64,000 nt of DNA from Maylandia zebra (taxonomy: Eukaryota > Chordata > Actinopteri > Cichliformes > Cichlidae). Under the pieces are notes generated by a model that was not told the DNA's origin, searched no databases, and saw nothing but the letters and a program-made list of their open reading frames with translations. Made by a program: the position numbers and the translations under genes. How positions within the stretch are numbered: the stretch's first letter is position 1; every line of letters starts with the position of its first letter. Positions 46,925 to 57,734 of the stretch are shown here, piece after piece. The stretch is taken from NCBI RefSeq assembly GCF_041146795.1, contig NC_135185.1, positions 12,373,529-12,437,528 on the forward strand, in the 5' to 3' direction.

Positions 46925-48170
46925 TACGGTCCTTCTCCCTTACAAAAGCTCCGTCAGGGTCAAAAATATTTTTCCATTGCCTCCCTTTCATGTTTGGAAA
47001 GGCCGTAAAGGCGACTCTTAGGTGATGGAACACCAAGGAGCAGGTCTATTCCCCAATCGTCAGGGCGATGAGGAGGGAGAGAAAGAGCGAACTCTAAACA
47101 CTTCTGCAAGTTCGTGATACAGAAAAGGGACTGAGGACAGATCAGGTAACTCGACCAGAAATGACCGGGTTAAACTGGAACAGAGAGATCTGTGGTTCTT
47201 ACACAGTTTTGCCCAGTCTATATTTGGATTGTGTGTGCTCAACCAGGGTGCTTCGTGCATCAAACATGAACTAACTAATCTTTCCACATTTTCACCAGAC
47301 AGGGACAATGACATGGACTGAGTGTGATGTGTGATATCCAGGAAATGGGGACCATTCAAAGCAGAAACTTGTCCCTGTTCAGGAAGGGTGACAAGTGGGA
47401 TGTTAAGCTCTTTTGCTAGCACTTGATCAATAAAGCTCTGTTCAGCCTAGGAGTCTCTTAAGGTTTTCAAACAGTGAGTGAGAGCATTAATGATGAATTT
47501 GGCTGAAACCATGAGTCTTGGTGGGGAGGAGTTATCATTCATCTTGCCTGCCAGTCTCCCCACACTTACACCCGATCTTTTGTTCGCACAGGGCAGGTGC
47601 CAACAAAACGTCCCTTCTTCAGAAGGTGAGAGGTGCACAGGCTGTTTCTCGTTGTATTCAGACCCACCTCTCCCCCGGCTAGGCTCCTCACCACATGGAG
47701 GAGAGCCCTCCAAAGGGGTGAGGGAGTTGTAGTTGTTCACTGGGAGAAACCTTTCGTCACTCAGCCAGGATACTTTGTTTCTCTGAACAAATTTCTTCCA
47801 CTGAAAACACAACCTCAAGAAGAAGATTTCCATCTTGCATCAGCATGCATCAAGACACTTCTTATATGCATATTCACCCACATGGTTATCCGACCAGATA
47901 CACATGGAAACAAGAGCATAAAGTGAATTACGGAGATCCTTGGCAGCCAGCTCCTATCTTAAGTTTTCTTCTTCTTTGGTCTGGCTTTGTCAAACAAAAT
48001 CCCAAAGTCTATAGAAAAACTGGCCACACTCCTCCTACCTTGCTTCAGGTGAAACATCTTATACACCGCCACGTCACAGTTGGATCCTTTGTCAAAAAGA
48101 TTCTTGAATTTGCGGATAAACCCCTCAAAACAGATTCAGGTTAGTTTTGAAACCACCTGTGCCCACTTTA
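46925..48170 (-). mobile_element. Ty3/gypsy relic: gag end, protease region, pol start
   Basis: On the minus strand, gag-like sequence near 48100-47990 (SNCDVAVYKMFHLKQGRRS) leads to a decayed zinc-knuckle-like region (HLPCANKRSGVSVGR, about 47600). Next comes a retropepsin region (AEQSFIDQVLAKELNIPL) and then the pre-RT block ([20 protein letters not shown] and [15 protein letters not shown], about 47060-46965). A stop splits the protease region and a frameshift lies near 47085. Open frames 47060-47422 and 47447-47833 are pieces of this relic, not genes. Confidence 0.75.
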
Positions 48171-48212
48171 TTTTATTTTATTTTATCCATCCATCCATCC
48201 ATCTTCATCCGC

Positions 48213-48932
48213 TTATCCGAGGTCGGGTCGCGGGGGTAGCAGCCTAAGCAAAGAGGTCCAGACCTCCCTCTCCCCAGCCACCTCCTCCAGCTTGTCCGGG
48301 GGAATACCAAGGCGTTCCCAGGCCAGCCGAGAGATATAATCTCTCCAGCGTGTCCTGGGTCTGCCCCGGGGCCTCCTCCCGGTGGGACATGCCTGGAACA
48401 CCTCGCCCAGGAGGCGCCCAGGGGGCATCCTTGCCAGATGCCCGAACCACCTCAGCTGGCTCCTTTCGATGTGGAGCAGCAGCTGCTCTACTCTAAGCCC
48501 CTCCCGGATGGCCGAACTTCTCACCCTATCTCTAAGGGAGAGGCCAGCCACCCTTCGGAGGAAGCTCATTTCCGCCGCTTGTATCCGCGATCTCGTTCTT
48601 TCGGTCACTACCCACAGCTCGTGGCCATAGGTGAGGGTAGGGACGTAGATCGACCGGTAAATTGAGAGCTTCGCTTTTACACTCAGCTCCCTCTTCACCA
48701 CGACTGACCGGTGCAGCGTCCGCATTACTGCAGCCGCAGCCCCAATCCGTCTGTCGATCTCCAGCTCCCTTCTCCCATCACTCGCGAACAAGACCCCGAG
48801 ATACTTGAACTCCTCCACTTGGGGCAGGAACTCATCCCCGACCCGGAGTGGGCACTCCACCCTTTTCCGGCCTGCCGGAGGTGTGCGTTGAAGATCTCGC
48901 GGACTGGGGCCTCTGCTAGACGTTCCCAGCAC
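48213..48932 (-). pseudogene. LINE reverse-transcriptase C-terminal remnant
   Basis: 239-codon frame: [20 protein letters not shown], then YRSIYVPTLTYGHELWV, LRWFGHLARMPPGRLLGEVF, CPTGRRPRGRPRTRWRDYIS and the end LLRLLPPRPDLG. This is the thumb/C-terminal part of the RT in fish LINEs. The catalytic FADD-type region is missing, so this copy cannot reverse transcribe. It overlaps the endonuclease frame because the deletion joined different frames. Confidence 0.85.
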
Positions 48933-49990
48933 ACCCTCACTACGCGTTTAGGTGCACCAGGTCTGTCCAGCGTCCTCCCCCGCCACCTGATCCAACTCAC
49001 CACCAGGTGGTGATCAGTTGACAGCTCAGCCCCTCTCTTTACCCGAGTGTCCAGAACATATGGTCGCAGGTCTGGTGATACGATTACAAAATCGATCATC
49101 GACCTACGGCCTAGAGCATCCTGGTGCCACGTGCACTTATGGACACTCTTATGTTCGAACAGGGTGTTCGTTATGGCCAAACTGTGATTAGCACAGAAGT
49201 CCAATAACAAAGCACCGCTCGGGTTCAGATCAGGGAGGCCGTTCCTCCCAATCACGCCCCTCCAGGTCTCGCTGTCGTTACCCACGTGAGCATTGAAGTC
49301 TCCCAGCAGGACAACAGAGTCTCCAGGTGGAGCACCTTCCAGCACCCCCCCCAGGGACTCTAAGAAGGCTGGGTACTCCGAACTGCCACTCGGCGCATAA
49401 GCGCAGATGACAGTCAGGACCCGTTCCCCGACCCTAAGGCGCAGGGAACAAACCCTCTCGTCCACCGGGAAAAACCCCAACGTACCGGCAGCAAGCCGAG
49501 GGGATATAAGAATACCCACCCCAGCCCGCCGCCTCTCACCAGGGGCAACTCCAGACTGAGACAGAGTCCAGCCCCTCTCCAGGAGACTGGTTCCAGAGCC
49601 CAGACAATGCGTAGAGGTGAGCCCAACTATATCTAGCCGGTACCTCTCAACCTCACGCACCAACTCAGGCTCCTTCCCCACCAGAGAGGTGACATTCCAT
49701 GTCCCTATTGCCAGTCTTGGCAGCCGGGGGTCGGTCCGCCAGGGCCTCCGCTCCTGGCCGCCACCCGGCTCACAATGCACCCGACCCCTATGGCGCCTCC
49801 TGCGGGTGGTGGGCCTGCGGGAGGATGGGCCCATGTCTCCTCTTCGGGCTGTGCCCGGCCGGGCCCCATGGACTAAGGCCCGGCCACCAGACGCTCGCCC
49901 TCGGGCACCCTCCCCGGGCCTGGCTCCAGGGCGGGGCCCCGGTAACCCTATCCCGGGCAGGGTAAACTGTTCCCTCGATATTCTTTTCAT
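48725..49990 (-). pseudogene. LINE apurinic endonuclease ORF, truncated by deletion
   Basis: 421-codon frame. After a Pro/Arg-rich leader it carries an exonuclease-endonuclease-phosphatase domain: [47 protein letters not shown] (metal-binding NDF-type motif), [19 protein letters not shown] and [11 protein letters not shown] (catalytic SDH-type end). At about 48880 the sequence jumps to reverse-transcriptase C-terminal sequence in another frame, so the last 50 codons are out-of-frame shadow. It would nick target DNA in an intact element. Confidence 0.85.
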
Positions 49991-50150
49991 GGGGGTCTTC
50001 TGAATCGCTCTTTGTCTGGTCCCTCACCCAGGACCAGTTTGCCATGGGAGACCCTACCAGGGGGCAAAAGCCCCCAGACAACATAGCCCCTGGGATCCCT
50101 GGGACACACAAACCCCTCCACCACGATAAGGTAGCGATTCAAGGAGGAGT

Positions 50151-50201
50151 ATTTTATTTTATTTTATTTTATTTTATTTTATTTTATTTTATTTTATTTT
50201 T
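50151..50201. repeat. (ATTTT)n tail
   Basis: About ten ATTTT units between the LINE leader and the GC-rich retroposon. With the shorter ATTTT run at 48168-48185 it forms one tail split by the LINE insertion. Confidence 0.9.
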
Positions 50202-52107
50202 TGTGTGTCCCGTTTGGATCTTTAGCCATCAGAATTGTTGTCTTAAGGCCAAGAAAGATGCCAGGCGGATTTATTTTACCAAGTGGATCATCATGGCCTT
50301 GCCATATTGGTCCATTTGATTGACCTTTATTATAATTATGAATTTATTTTATTTTCAGTTGCTACAAACGGGACAGACATGACTGGGGGATAGGACAGGG
50401 AGAGAGAATGAAAGAAAGAGAGGGAGAGAAAGAAAACCAAAGGGGAGAAGAGACGGTGAGAAGGGGGAGAAGAAAGAAAGAAAAACAAACAAAAAAAACC
50501 AAAACACCTGGGTCACCTGTATGGAGAAAAAAAAAACAGAAGAGAAAGCAAACAACAAAGAGCAACATAATAAAAAAAAACGGCACCATCACAATAAACT
50601 AGCTAGCAGTAGATATCAGTAGATACTAAATAATAAACGATATTGTGCAGCACGCAAGATAGACAGCGCACAATGTGTTTTGAGGCAGCAGCCAAGAAAG
50701 CTGTAGTCCGTGTCTGTGAATACCCGTGTGTACACCTGTGTGGATCAGCGCGCTTGCATTCCAAAGGTTTCTCCATGTAACGATCTGCTAGGGAGTGTGG
50801 GGGGGCCACAGCCCCGTCCTCCAGGGTATGAAGCAGGTATGGAGGAGATCAAAACTCCAGACATCCAGAGGCCCCCAGAACACAAGAGACCAAGGAAGAC
50901 CAACAGAGGGGCAGCCGCGCCACTGTCCCAGTAAGAGCTGAGGAGAGTCCCAGATGAGGGCTCACTCAGCAGCCGCGGAGCAGAAGCCAGGGGGAGTTGC
51001 AGTGACGCGCCCATGAGCTCCGCCGGCAGCCAGCTGTGCCTGAGTGACCGAGCCCCCGGCCGAGAGGCCGGGGGCACCCCACCTCCGAAGTGGCCCGAGC
51101 GAGCCCCAGGCCCCGATAAGTGGCCGCCAAGGAGTGAGCCGGTGTGTACCCGGACGCCCACCCCCAGACACAAAGAACCACCAACGCACCGACACCTGAG
51201 GGAGTCCGCCACTGGCAGGGGAAGTGGTGGGTGGAGATAGGCCTCCAAACCTTGGAGGGCCTGAGATGTCCCCAGAGAGGTGGCGTCTGATACCCAACCT
51301 GACATATAGACACAGATACAAACATCCATTCCCACCCTCATGCTCTCATATGCGCTTACTCCACATTCAACCAACGTGGAGACAGACATAAAGAGACGCT
51401 GTACACACGATCACACTCCCCAAGCGTACTCTACGAACCGGGTCTAGGTACCCTTGCCCCTGGAGGGGGGAACTGCACCCAGACCCAGGTGGTGTTACCC
51501 TTTTCCCTGCGGTGGGGAGAGGCAGACCGCCCCGACTCCGTAGCAGCAGGGAGGCCCCACACTCCAGACCGCAGTTGGACGGCCAACTCCTCCTAGCCCC
51601 CCCGCTCCAGCAGGCCGCAGAGAATGGGGGTGAGAGAAGACTCCAAACCTCCCTCCACCCGCTCATTGTAGTGTTGATGCATATGTGTTCTAAGGTGCAA
51701 TTAAAACCCAGGAGGGCATGGAGCTACCTGCCAGAGAGCAGCAGGTAAGCGCATAGTCCCTCCTGTTAGCCCTCAATGTCTACGTGTATTCAAAATTGAG
51801 AGGTGGGCAACGACGCCAGGGGTGAAGTGTACACCCTGATGGTAATTTGGACTCTGTGTATTGTGCCCACCCCCAAGATCCTATATGTATGCATAATGAG
51901 AGTGTGAGTAATGTGAATGTCTAAGTTGTGGGATAAAATTGAGGCAGAGGCAGCCAGAAGGGGACAGAGGGGGGAGGGGGGGGGGGGGGTAGCCTCCTCT
52001 GCACCCTGGTGACATACCCCTACTCCAAGGCCCTGCATGTGTGGGTGGTTGTGGTGGAGCGGGAAGAGGGAGGCAGCTGGAGATGGGGAGGGAAGGAAGG
52101 GACAGAA
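50202..52107 (-). mobile_element. GC-rich retroposon with (TAAAA)n tail
   Basis: About 1.9 kb of GC-rich sequence. Together with the LINE in its tail it is flanked by a 13-bp duplication TGTGCCCACTTTA (48158-48170 and 52108-52120) that splits gypsy gag. The orientation is minus because the A-rich tail lies at the low-coordinate side. It includes a GC hairpin (51052-51075, arm GCCCCCGGCC, loop GAGA). It resembles a LINE untranslated region common in fish, but I cannot assign it. Several long open frames in it (for example 50745-51389) follow from GC content, not coding. Confidence 0.6.
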
Positions 52108-52515
52108 TGTGCCCACTTTAAAGCTCTCCTCCGTGAGAGCAGAACCATGAAAGCAGTCTTAGCATTGTCTGTCTAATAAGTTATACTTTGTTGGTGGAAA
52201 ATCAAGGCACATCTGATTTACCCGTAAACGTTTTGGGCGAAGGAAGCGGGCGCTCCGGATACTCGGGAGGTGGAGGAGGTGCGTGGACAGCACAGATCAA
52301 AGAAGCACTTGTAGATAAAGAGGGAAAAGATGGCTGATTAGAGACTTCTCATTTCTGCGGGATCCAACATATCTTTTAATGCACAAATTTGTTGCACAGT
52401 GGAGGCCTGTTCTCTGGAAACATGAGGCAGAATTTGCTCATCACGGTTTAACTGGGCCTCCTGCAAAGTTCACATAGACAGAACGCGTTTAATGGGATCC
52501 GAGCCCACTGAGTCC
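52108..52515 (-). mobile_element. Ty3/gypsy relic: gag N-terminal end
   Basis: On the minus strand from about 52512: MDSVGSDPIKRVL, a stop, then TLQEAQLNRDEQILPHVSRE and QASTVQQICALKDML. This is gypsy gag-like sequence. It continues across the retroposon insertion at 48157 downward. The 5' LTR further right is not recognisable; an A/T-rich SINE-like tail (AACTTTATTAATCCCTCAGG) follows at 52540. Confidence 0.6.
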
Positions 52516-53832
52516 ATCTTCTTCCAGAAGATTAGATTAGGTTAGATAAAACTTTATTAATCCCTCAGGTGGGTTCCTCTGGGAAATTCAGTTTCCAGTA
52601 GCACAGCACAAACAGAAGTTGCATGTTACAGAGTTGGAACACCAAATAAAGGGGAATGACGGAGTTCAAATATAAGAATAAATATAGCATATATACACAC
52701 ATACACATATATAAATGTCACACAGTGGAAATTTCTATTTATCTTTTATATTGGTTTTATTCTGATTTTTAATGCTTATTTATAAGTGTAGTTTTTATTT
52801 GCATGATTTTATTCTGTTTGTATTGCATGTTTTTAGTGTGTTATTTGACATTGTTTTAATCCACTGTGGAATGGCTGGGCATGGGACAATTAGCTGACAG
52901 TGATCACCTGCTGAGGCATGGGTGTGTCCACAGGTGGCCTATCAGCTGTCTAAAGACCTCTTAAAAGGAAGCTAGCTAAGCACTGGAAGACAGAGGCCCC
53001 AGATGGAAACAGGAATGCATGAAGGCCATGTGAAAAAAAAAAAGAAAAAAAGTGCCGCATAACAAAAAGGACCACGTACTTAAGAAAGATAAGATACTTT
53101 ATCATCATTATACAAGAATGTACAACGAAATAATAGTACACTGTCATGCACTGGATATGGACTTATTAAGTAAGATGGGGGAATAGGTACCATATAATAT
53201 AATATATTACCATATAATACTTACCAAAGTTACCATGACATTGTACTTACACAGTATAATTATGTCTTTGTTTCCTTTAAAAATCTGACTTGTTACCCCC
53301 CTTAGTGTGCCTATACCTTTAAGGATGTGTAAGTAAATATAATTACATTGTAATTTCAAATTCCATTTAATTACAGGTCAATTACGCCCTCAGTCTGACT
53401 CGATTATACCCGGGTCAGTTTTGTAGTAACAACTTTTTTGACATGTGAGACAACAGGTGGTGTCCCCAGGATTGACCTGGAAAGTTATTTTCCATAGACA
53501 GTAGCCTGTTGCTCAGGCTTTACTTTCTTGCTTTGGCTATTCAAAGAAAAGAAAAGGCGCGGTTAGGACGCAACCAAGTGTCACATCTATGGGGGTGGGG
53601 CAGGTGCAGGATATCCTTTGCTTGCCGAGTACATTAAATCGAGAAAGCTAAACAATGTTTCGTGGTTAATGACAGTAAACACTTTTCTTTCATTATTATG
53701 ATATGAGATGTGGGAGGGGTGTACAAGCTGGTTTGGTTATTCTGGAATTACACGCCACCTACCCCTCCTGCTCCCTCACGCATAAACGGGAAATACACCT
53801 GCAGTCAGCTGGCAAAGCAGAACACGTTCAAG
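52516..53832. other. Intergenic before TM-D
   Basis: Contains a fish repeat tail (52535-52610) and AT-rich sequence. No gene. The TM-D promoter should lie just upstream of 53833; no clear core element was found. Confidence 0.5.
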
Positions 53833-56800
53833 ATGGGGATGGTGTCGGCAGCCATGGGGATAAGTGAGTAACTTCATCAGATTATTTGTTAAAGGGTTGA
53901 CTGGAAACAAACAAACACTGTAACCTGTAGGGCAGAGAGGAAATTGTGTTTATGTGTTTATCAGTAATCCGCGCACCTACTCAGCTGTTTTATTCCGGTT
54001 TGTGTCACCGGCACGTCAAAACTTTTAGCCTGTAAACGCGTTCGAGTAATCGGCAGTAAATATTCATGCGAGCCCTTCCTGAAGTTGTAGTTGTTTCTTT
54101 GTGGTTTTCATTTCCATGGCTAAAATCTCACAAAGTCTCCGAGACACGTGAGGAGTTTAAAGTCATGGCACGCGAGGGATCTTTAACACCCAACCACTCA
54201 CCCACACCCGGAAAGGAGCGCAGAGCATAGTGTGTTAATCTGATTAATGTCAATGCTGTAATCTGCAAAGTTATTCTGTTAGTTCTGAAGTTCGTTGTGT
54301 CTAAACTTCAGGTATTGTCTGTAAACATCGAACCTCCAGAGATTCATGAAAAAGAAAATAACCCATTTTCACGTGCACAATTATATTTTTATTTTAACTT
54401 TAAAACACTTTTTGTTGTCAGGTATTTTACTTCATCTTGGTGGTGCACACAAGTGCAACGTCACTCAGCGTGATCATGAGACAACATATAACATCCCAGA
54501 TCTGTCTTATGCTCAGGGTCCAAGTGATTCCAGCTGCACATTCACCTGGTCCAACGCATCTGTAAGTAAACCGTACCAGAGCAGCTTCACGTATTCTGAT
54601 GTGTAACAGTTACTACCAAGTTCATTTACGTGCAGCCTGGCTTGTTGTGATAGAATGTGGAGGGTTTGTGTTTCAGCAAACCGTGGTTGCAACTCACGTT
54701 AATAAAATGGAGCCGGTGACGATGAGCAGATTTGGCAAACTTGTCTCTTCCAAATGCATCGGCAACATGATCTTCAGTGGAACCTGCGTGACTGAGGTAT
54801 CACTGTTTCCATGGCCAACAGTGGTCAGCATAATTAGAAACTCTAGTTTTGATGGGGGAGGTTTAGTTAACAACAGAAATATAAACATGCTGAAATACTT
54901 AGAATACAACAATAAAAGTATTAATTTGCAGAGGTGTGGACTCGAGTCACATGACTTGGACTCGAGTCAGACTCGAGTCATTAATTTTATGACTTTAGAC
55001 TTGACTTGAAAAAATGTTCTAAGACTTGTGACTTGACTTGGACTTTTACACCAATGACTTGGGACTTGAATTGGACTTGAACCGGTTTACTTGAAAAGAC
55101 TTGATATTTTACCCCAAATATAAAATTTAACATGCATATTATATAGAGATTGAAAATGTGACGTCATTCACGGGTAGAACCGCAAAGGATTCTGGGAACT
55201 CGTGGCAAGCGGTACTAGCGCACGCAGGCTTTCAATTAAAATCAGTTACACAGCGATAAAAAGAAACACAAAAAATGGCAAGAAGCCGTTGTATTATTAA
55301 CTGCAATAGCCGGTCGCATGACAGCCACGGGAAGCCGACGGGTAAAGAGATCGGTTGTTATCGGATTACGTCGTTGAAGAGAAATTGTTCGAGCCATGTT
55401 TCCGAAGTAACAAAGAGGCGACGGATGGCCTGGATTGCAGCCATTCAAAGACAAAATATAACGTCCCAGAACCCTCCAGCTCACAGGTTAGTCTGCTCCA
55501 AGCATTTACACAAAGGTCAGTCTGCTGTTGTAGTTAATGCGTCATTTTCATAACATAATTAGTGATATAGGTTACAAGCAAGTCTGGCGCTGAACAGAAA
55601 TGGTCGCGCTATGCTCCTTTATTTATTGTGCATAAATAGTGAATTGTCCTGACACAATATTGCGTTTCGCTTCTGTTATTATGGTACATTGACAAAAACA
55701 TATACTTTTATTCACAGGATAAAACAGGTTTTTTGTATCACTAATTGCCCAGTACGATTACAGCATACAGTATTATTGTCACTGCTACATTTCTGTGATG
55801 CTACCAGAAATTATTTCCACTACTAATTAATTACCGTTGAGCTCAAAGGTCCTATTAATAAACGGTTAAGGAATGTGTATTTATGGCGACAATTTGTGAG
55901 GCTGGTAAACTTATGATACGTACGATGGTCTTTACTTTCTACTCGGTGCATTTCAAGGTCCTGCACCCATCCGTCGGTAAACTGTACCTGGACTTGTTGC
56001 AGTGACCTGAAGTTACTAAACTTCACGAGTGTGTGCACTCACTCCAAGAACCGTATGATTATAAATATGCATATAAATATGCTACGGGCAGGGATAGCTC
56101 AGTAGGTAAAGTGGTCGCCCCATGATCGGAAGGTCGGCGGTTCGAATCCACTTAACGGCTACCCTGAGCAAGGTACCGTCCCTACACACTGCTCCCCGGG
56201 CGCCTGCTTAGTGGGCTGCCCACCGCTTCACTGAGTGAATGGGTCAAATGCAGAGAAAAACAAGTAATTTCCCCATGGGGATCAATAAAGTATCCATTAT
56301 TATTATTATTATTATTACGATGAGATAGCTGACTTCATCTAACTAGCAAATGTTGTCCAGGCTACGTTGGTGATACAGTTTTTTTTAATGTGTATGATAT
56401 TTTTGTCATGCGATTTTAAAGCCGGTCCTACAACCGCATCCAAGAATAACATGCAGCTTATCTCAGAACAGTCGGTGAAAATTATTCTAGGAGCTAGGTT
56501 TAATTGAGCTGCATTTTAAAGAGGTGCAATTTCACAATTTGTGTATATTTTCTAAGTTCACTATTTTGTCATGTGTTGAGAAAAACACAGATTTTAAAAT
56601 TACATGGTCTAATATTTACATTTAGCATATAACTGCAACATTATTTTTTCGTTGTTTTTTTTTTTTAAAGACTCGAAAGGACTTGAAATTCAAAGTTTCA
56701 GACTTGTGACTTGACTCGGACTTTTACACCAGTGACTTGAGACTCGACTCTGACTTGCCTGACATTACTTGAGACTTGACTTGAGACTTGAGGATAAAGA

Positions 56801-57734
56801 CTTGAGACTTACTTGAGACTTGCAAAACAATGACTTGGTCCCACCTCTGTTAATTTGAACACGCTGTTCTGCCAACCCCCAGAAAACATTTAATCATTAT
56901 CCCGGTGTCTTTATTTTTTTCTTCATAGGGGACACCAAAGGACTATATGGCCAGCTGCACTGGTGAGTATCACTAACAGACTGAACACGTTTGACGAGCA
57001 TTATTCTGAATATCTTCTTCTCTTATTTGCATTCTGTCATGTTTTTCCTCCATCTTTTAAGTCTAATGTGAACATCTAATATTCTTTTACAGTCACCTGC
57101 CTGCCAGAAAAAGAAGAAACAATAGGAGACAAAGGTGAAATAAAAATATCATTTTTTTTATATAGTCCAAAGTCTCTGGATCTCTATTAGAGACAATACA
57201 GCGGGGTTACGTTAGAAGAATCTTTGGTAATTTTGATACTTGATGTTTACATGGAAATCCTAGCATCATGGATATTTACAAGAAATGGCCTCGCTGTGGA
57301 GCGTTACAGCATTTATTTGTGGCGTTATTATGACTGTAGTGCAACTGCATGCAGATTTCTCAAGACTGGTATTAAGCTCTGAGAAAATGCCTGTTTTTGT
57401 ACCTTTGAACAAACTACTTGACCTTTGAGATGATGTTAGATGTTGTTGGCTGTTTGTCTTTTCAGGAGTGCCTCCTTCCCAGATCGGTGTCATTGCAGCA
57501 GCTTTCATTGTCCTGCTGATCGGCCTTGTGTGCTTCCTGTGCTACCAATTTAGACTTTGGAGGTATCTATCTGACTGTAACAGCTGTATTTAATGACATG
57601 CTCATCCAACATGGTCTAACTAATGCTCTGTCTTTGATAGTAAATGCTGTGGCCAGACTGGAGGCATCTACCCTCGTGTGATGTTTAAGAAGGCTCCGCA
57701 AGCAAAAGCTGATGTGGAGACAGGAGGAGGATAG
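53833..57734 (+). CDS. TM-D: unrecognised type I membrane protein, 185 aa
   Basis: Exons 53833-53863, 54422-54561, 54677-54796, 56929-56962, 57093-57134, 57466-57562, 57641-57734; 558 nt in one frame, same phases as its paralogues. Signal peptide MGMVSAAMGISILLHLGG. The ectodomain has six cysteines and glycosylation sites NVT and NAS, with TTYNIPDLS, FTWSNAS, the segment SSKCIGN, and DYMASCT. Exon 5 is longer than in the others and acidic (PEKEETIGDK). Transmembrane helix near 128-149. The tail is CCGQTGGIYPRVMFKK to ADVETGGG, nearly the same as TM-C. Intron 3 carries a 1.9-kb hAT-like insertion that leaves the exons intact. ATTAAA near 58725. Function unknown. Confidence 0.75.
55147..56065 (+). 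mobile_element. THAP-domain transposase fragment, copy 2
   Basis: The frame from 55275 starts MARSRCIINCNSRSHDSHGK and continues with KRRRMAWIAAIQRQN and HRLVCSKHLHKG. All THAP C2CH landmarks are present: C-x3-C, the conserved tryptophan and C-x2-H. A donor-like site follows at 55516 (AAAG then GTCAGT), so this looks like a first exon plus intron. THAP domains of P-element-type transposases bind DNA. The rest of the gene is missing. About 0.9 kb matches 20485-21395. Confidence 0.65.
56085..56317 (+). mobile_element. tRNA-derived SINE
   Basis: A-box region GATAGCTCAGTAGGTAAAGT, B-box GGTTCGAATCC (56139-56149), tRNA-unrelated body with CTGAGCAAGGTACCGTCCCT, and tail ATCAATAAAGTATCC with (ATT)n. 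Same family as the fragment at 29098-29245. Not a functional tRNA gene. Confidence 0.85.

Larger units (their letters stand above)
48171..50150 (-). mobile_element. APE-type LINE, internally deleted
   Basis: Minus-strand non-LTR retrotransposon. The 5' leader is near 50140, and the 3' end is a (GGAT)n-like tail at 48185-48200. It keeps the endonuclease and the extreme C-terminus of the reverse transcriptase, and has lost the whole RT palm in between. It sits in the (TAAAA)n tail of another retroposon. The 5' leader is also seen alone at 13018-13132. Confidence 0.85.
54929..56849. mobile_element. hAT-like transposon in TM-D intron 3
   Basis: Ends CAGAGGTGTGGACTCGAGTC (left) and the complement of CAGAGGTGGGACCAAGTCAT (right). 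Perfect 8-bp target duplication TTAATTTG at 54921-54928 and 56850-56857. Long subterminal stretches are built from ACTTGGACTTG-type words on both sides. No transposase of its own. It contains a THAP fragment (55147-56065) and a SINE (56085-56317). Confidence 0.85.

Noticed and set aside
47060-47833. Two minus-strand frames as host genes
   Set aside because: They are protease and gag pieces of a decayed gypsy element with a stop and a frameshift.
49414-49965. Several overlapping frames on both strands in the LINE
   Set aside because: GC-rich shadows of the endonuclease frame.
50745-51389. 214-codon frame, strand -
   Set aside because: In a GC-rich retroposon where several frames are open at once; no recognisable protein.
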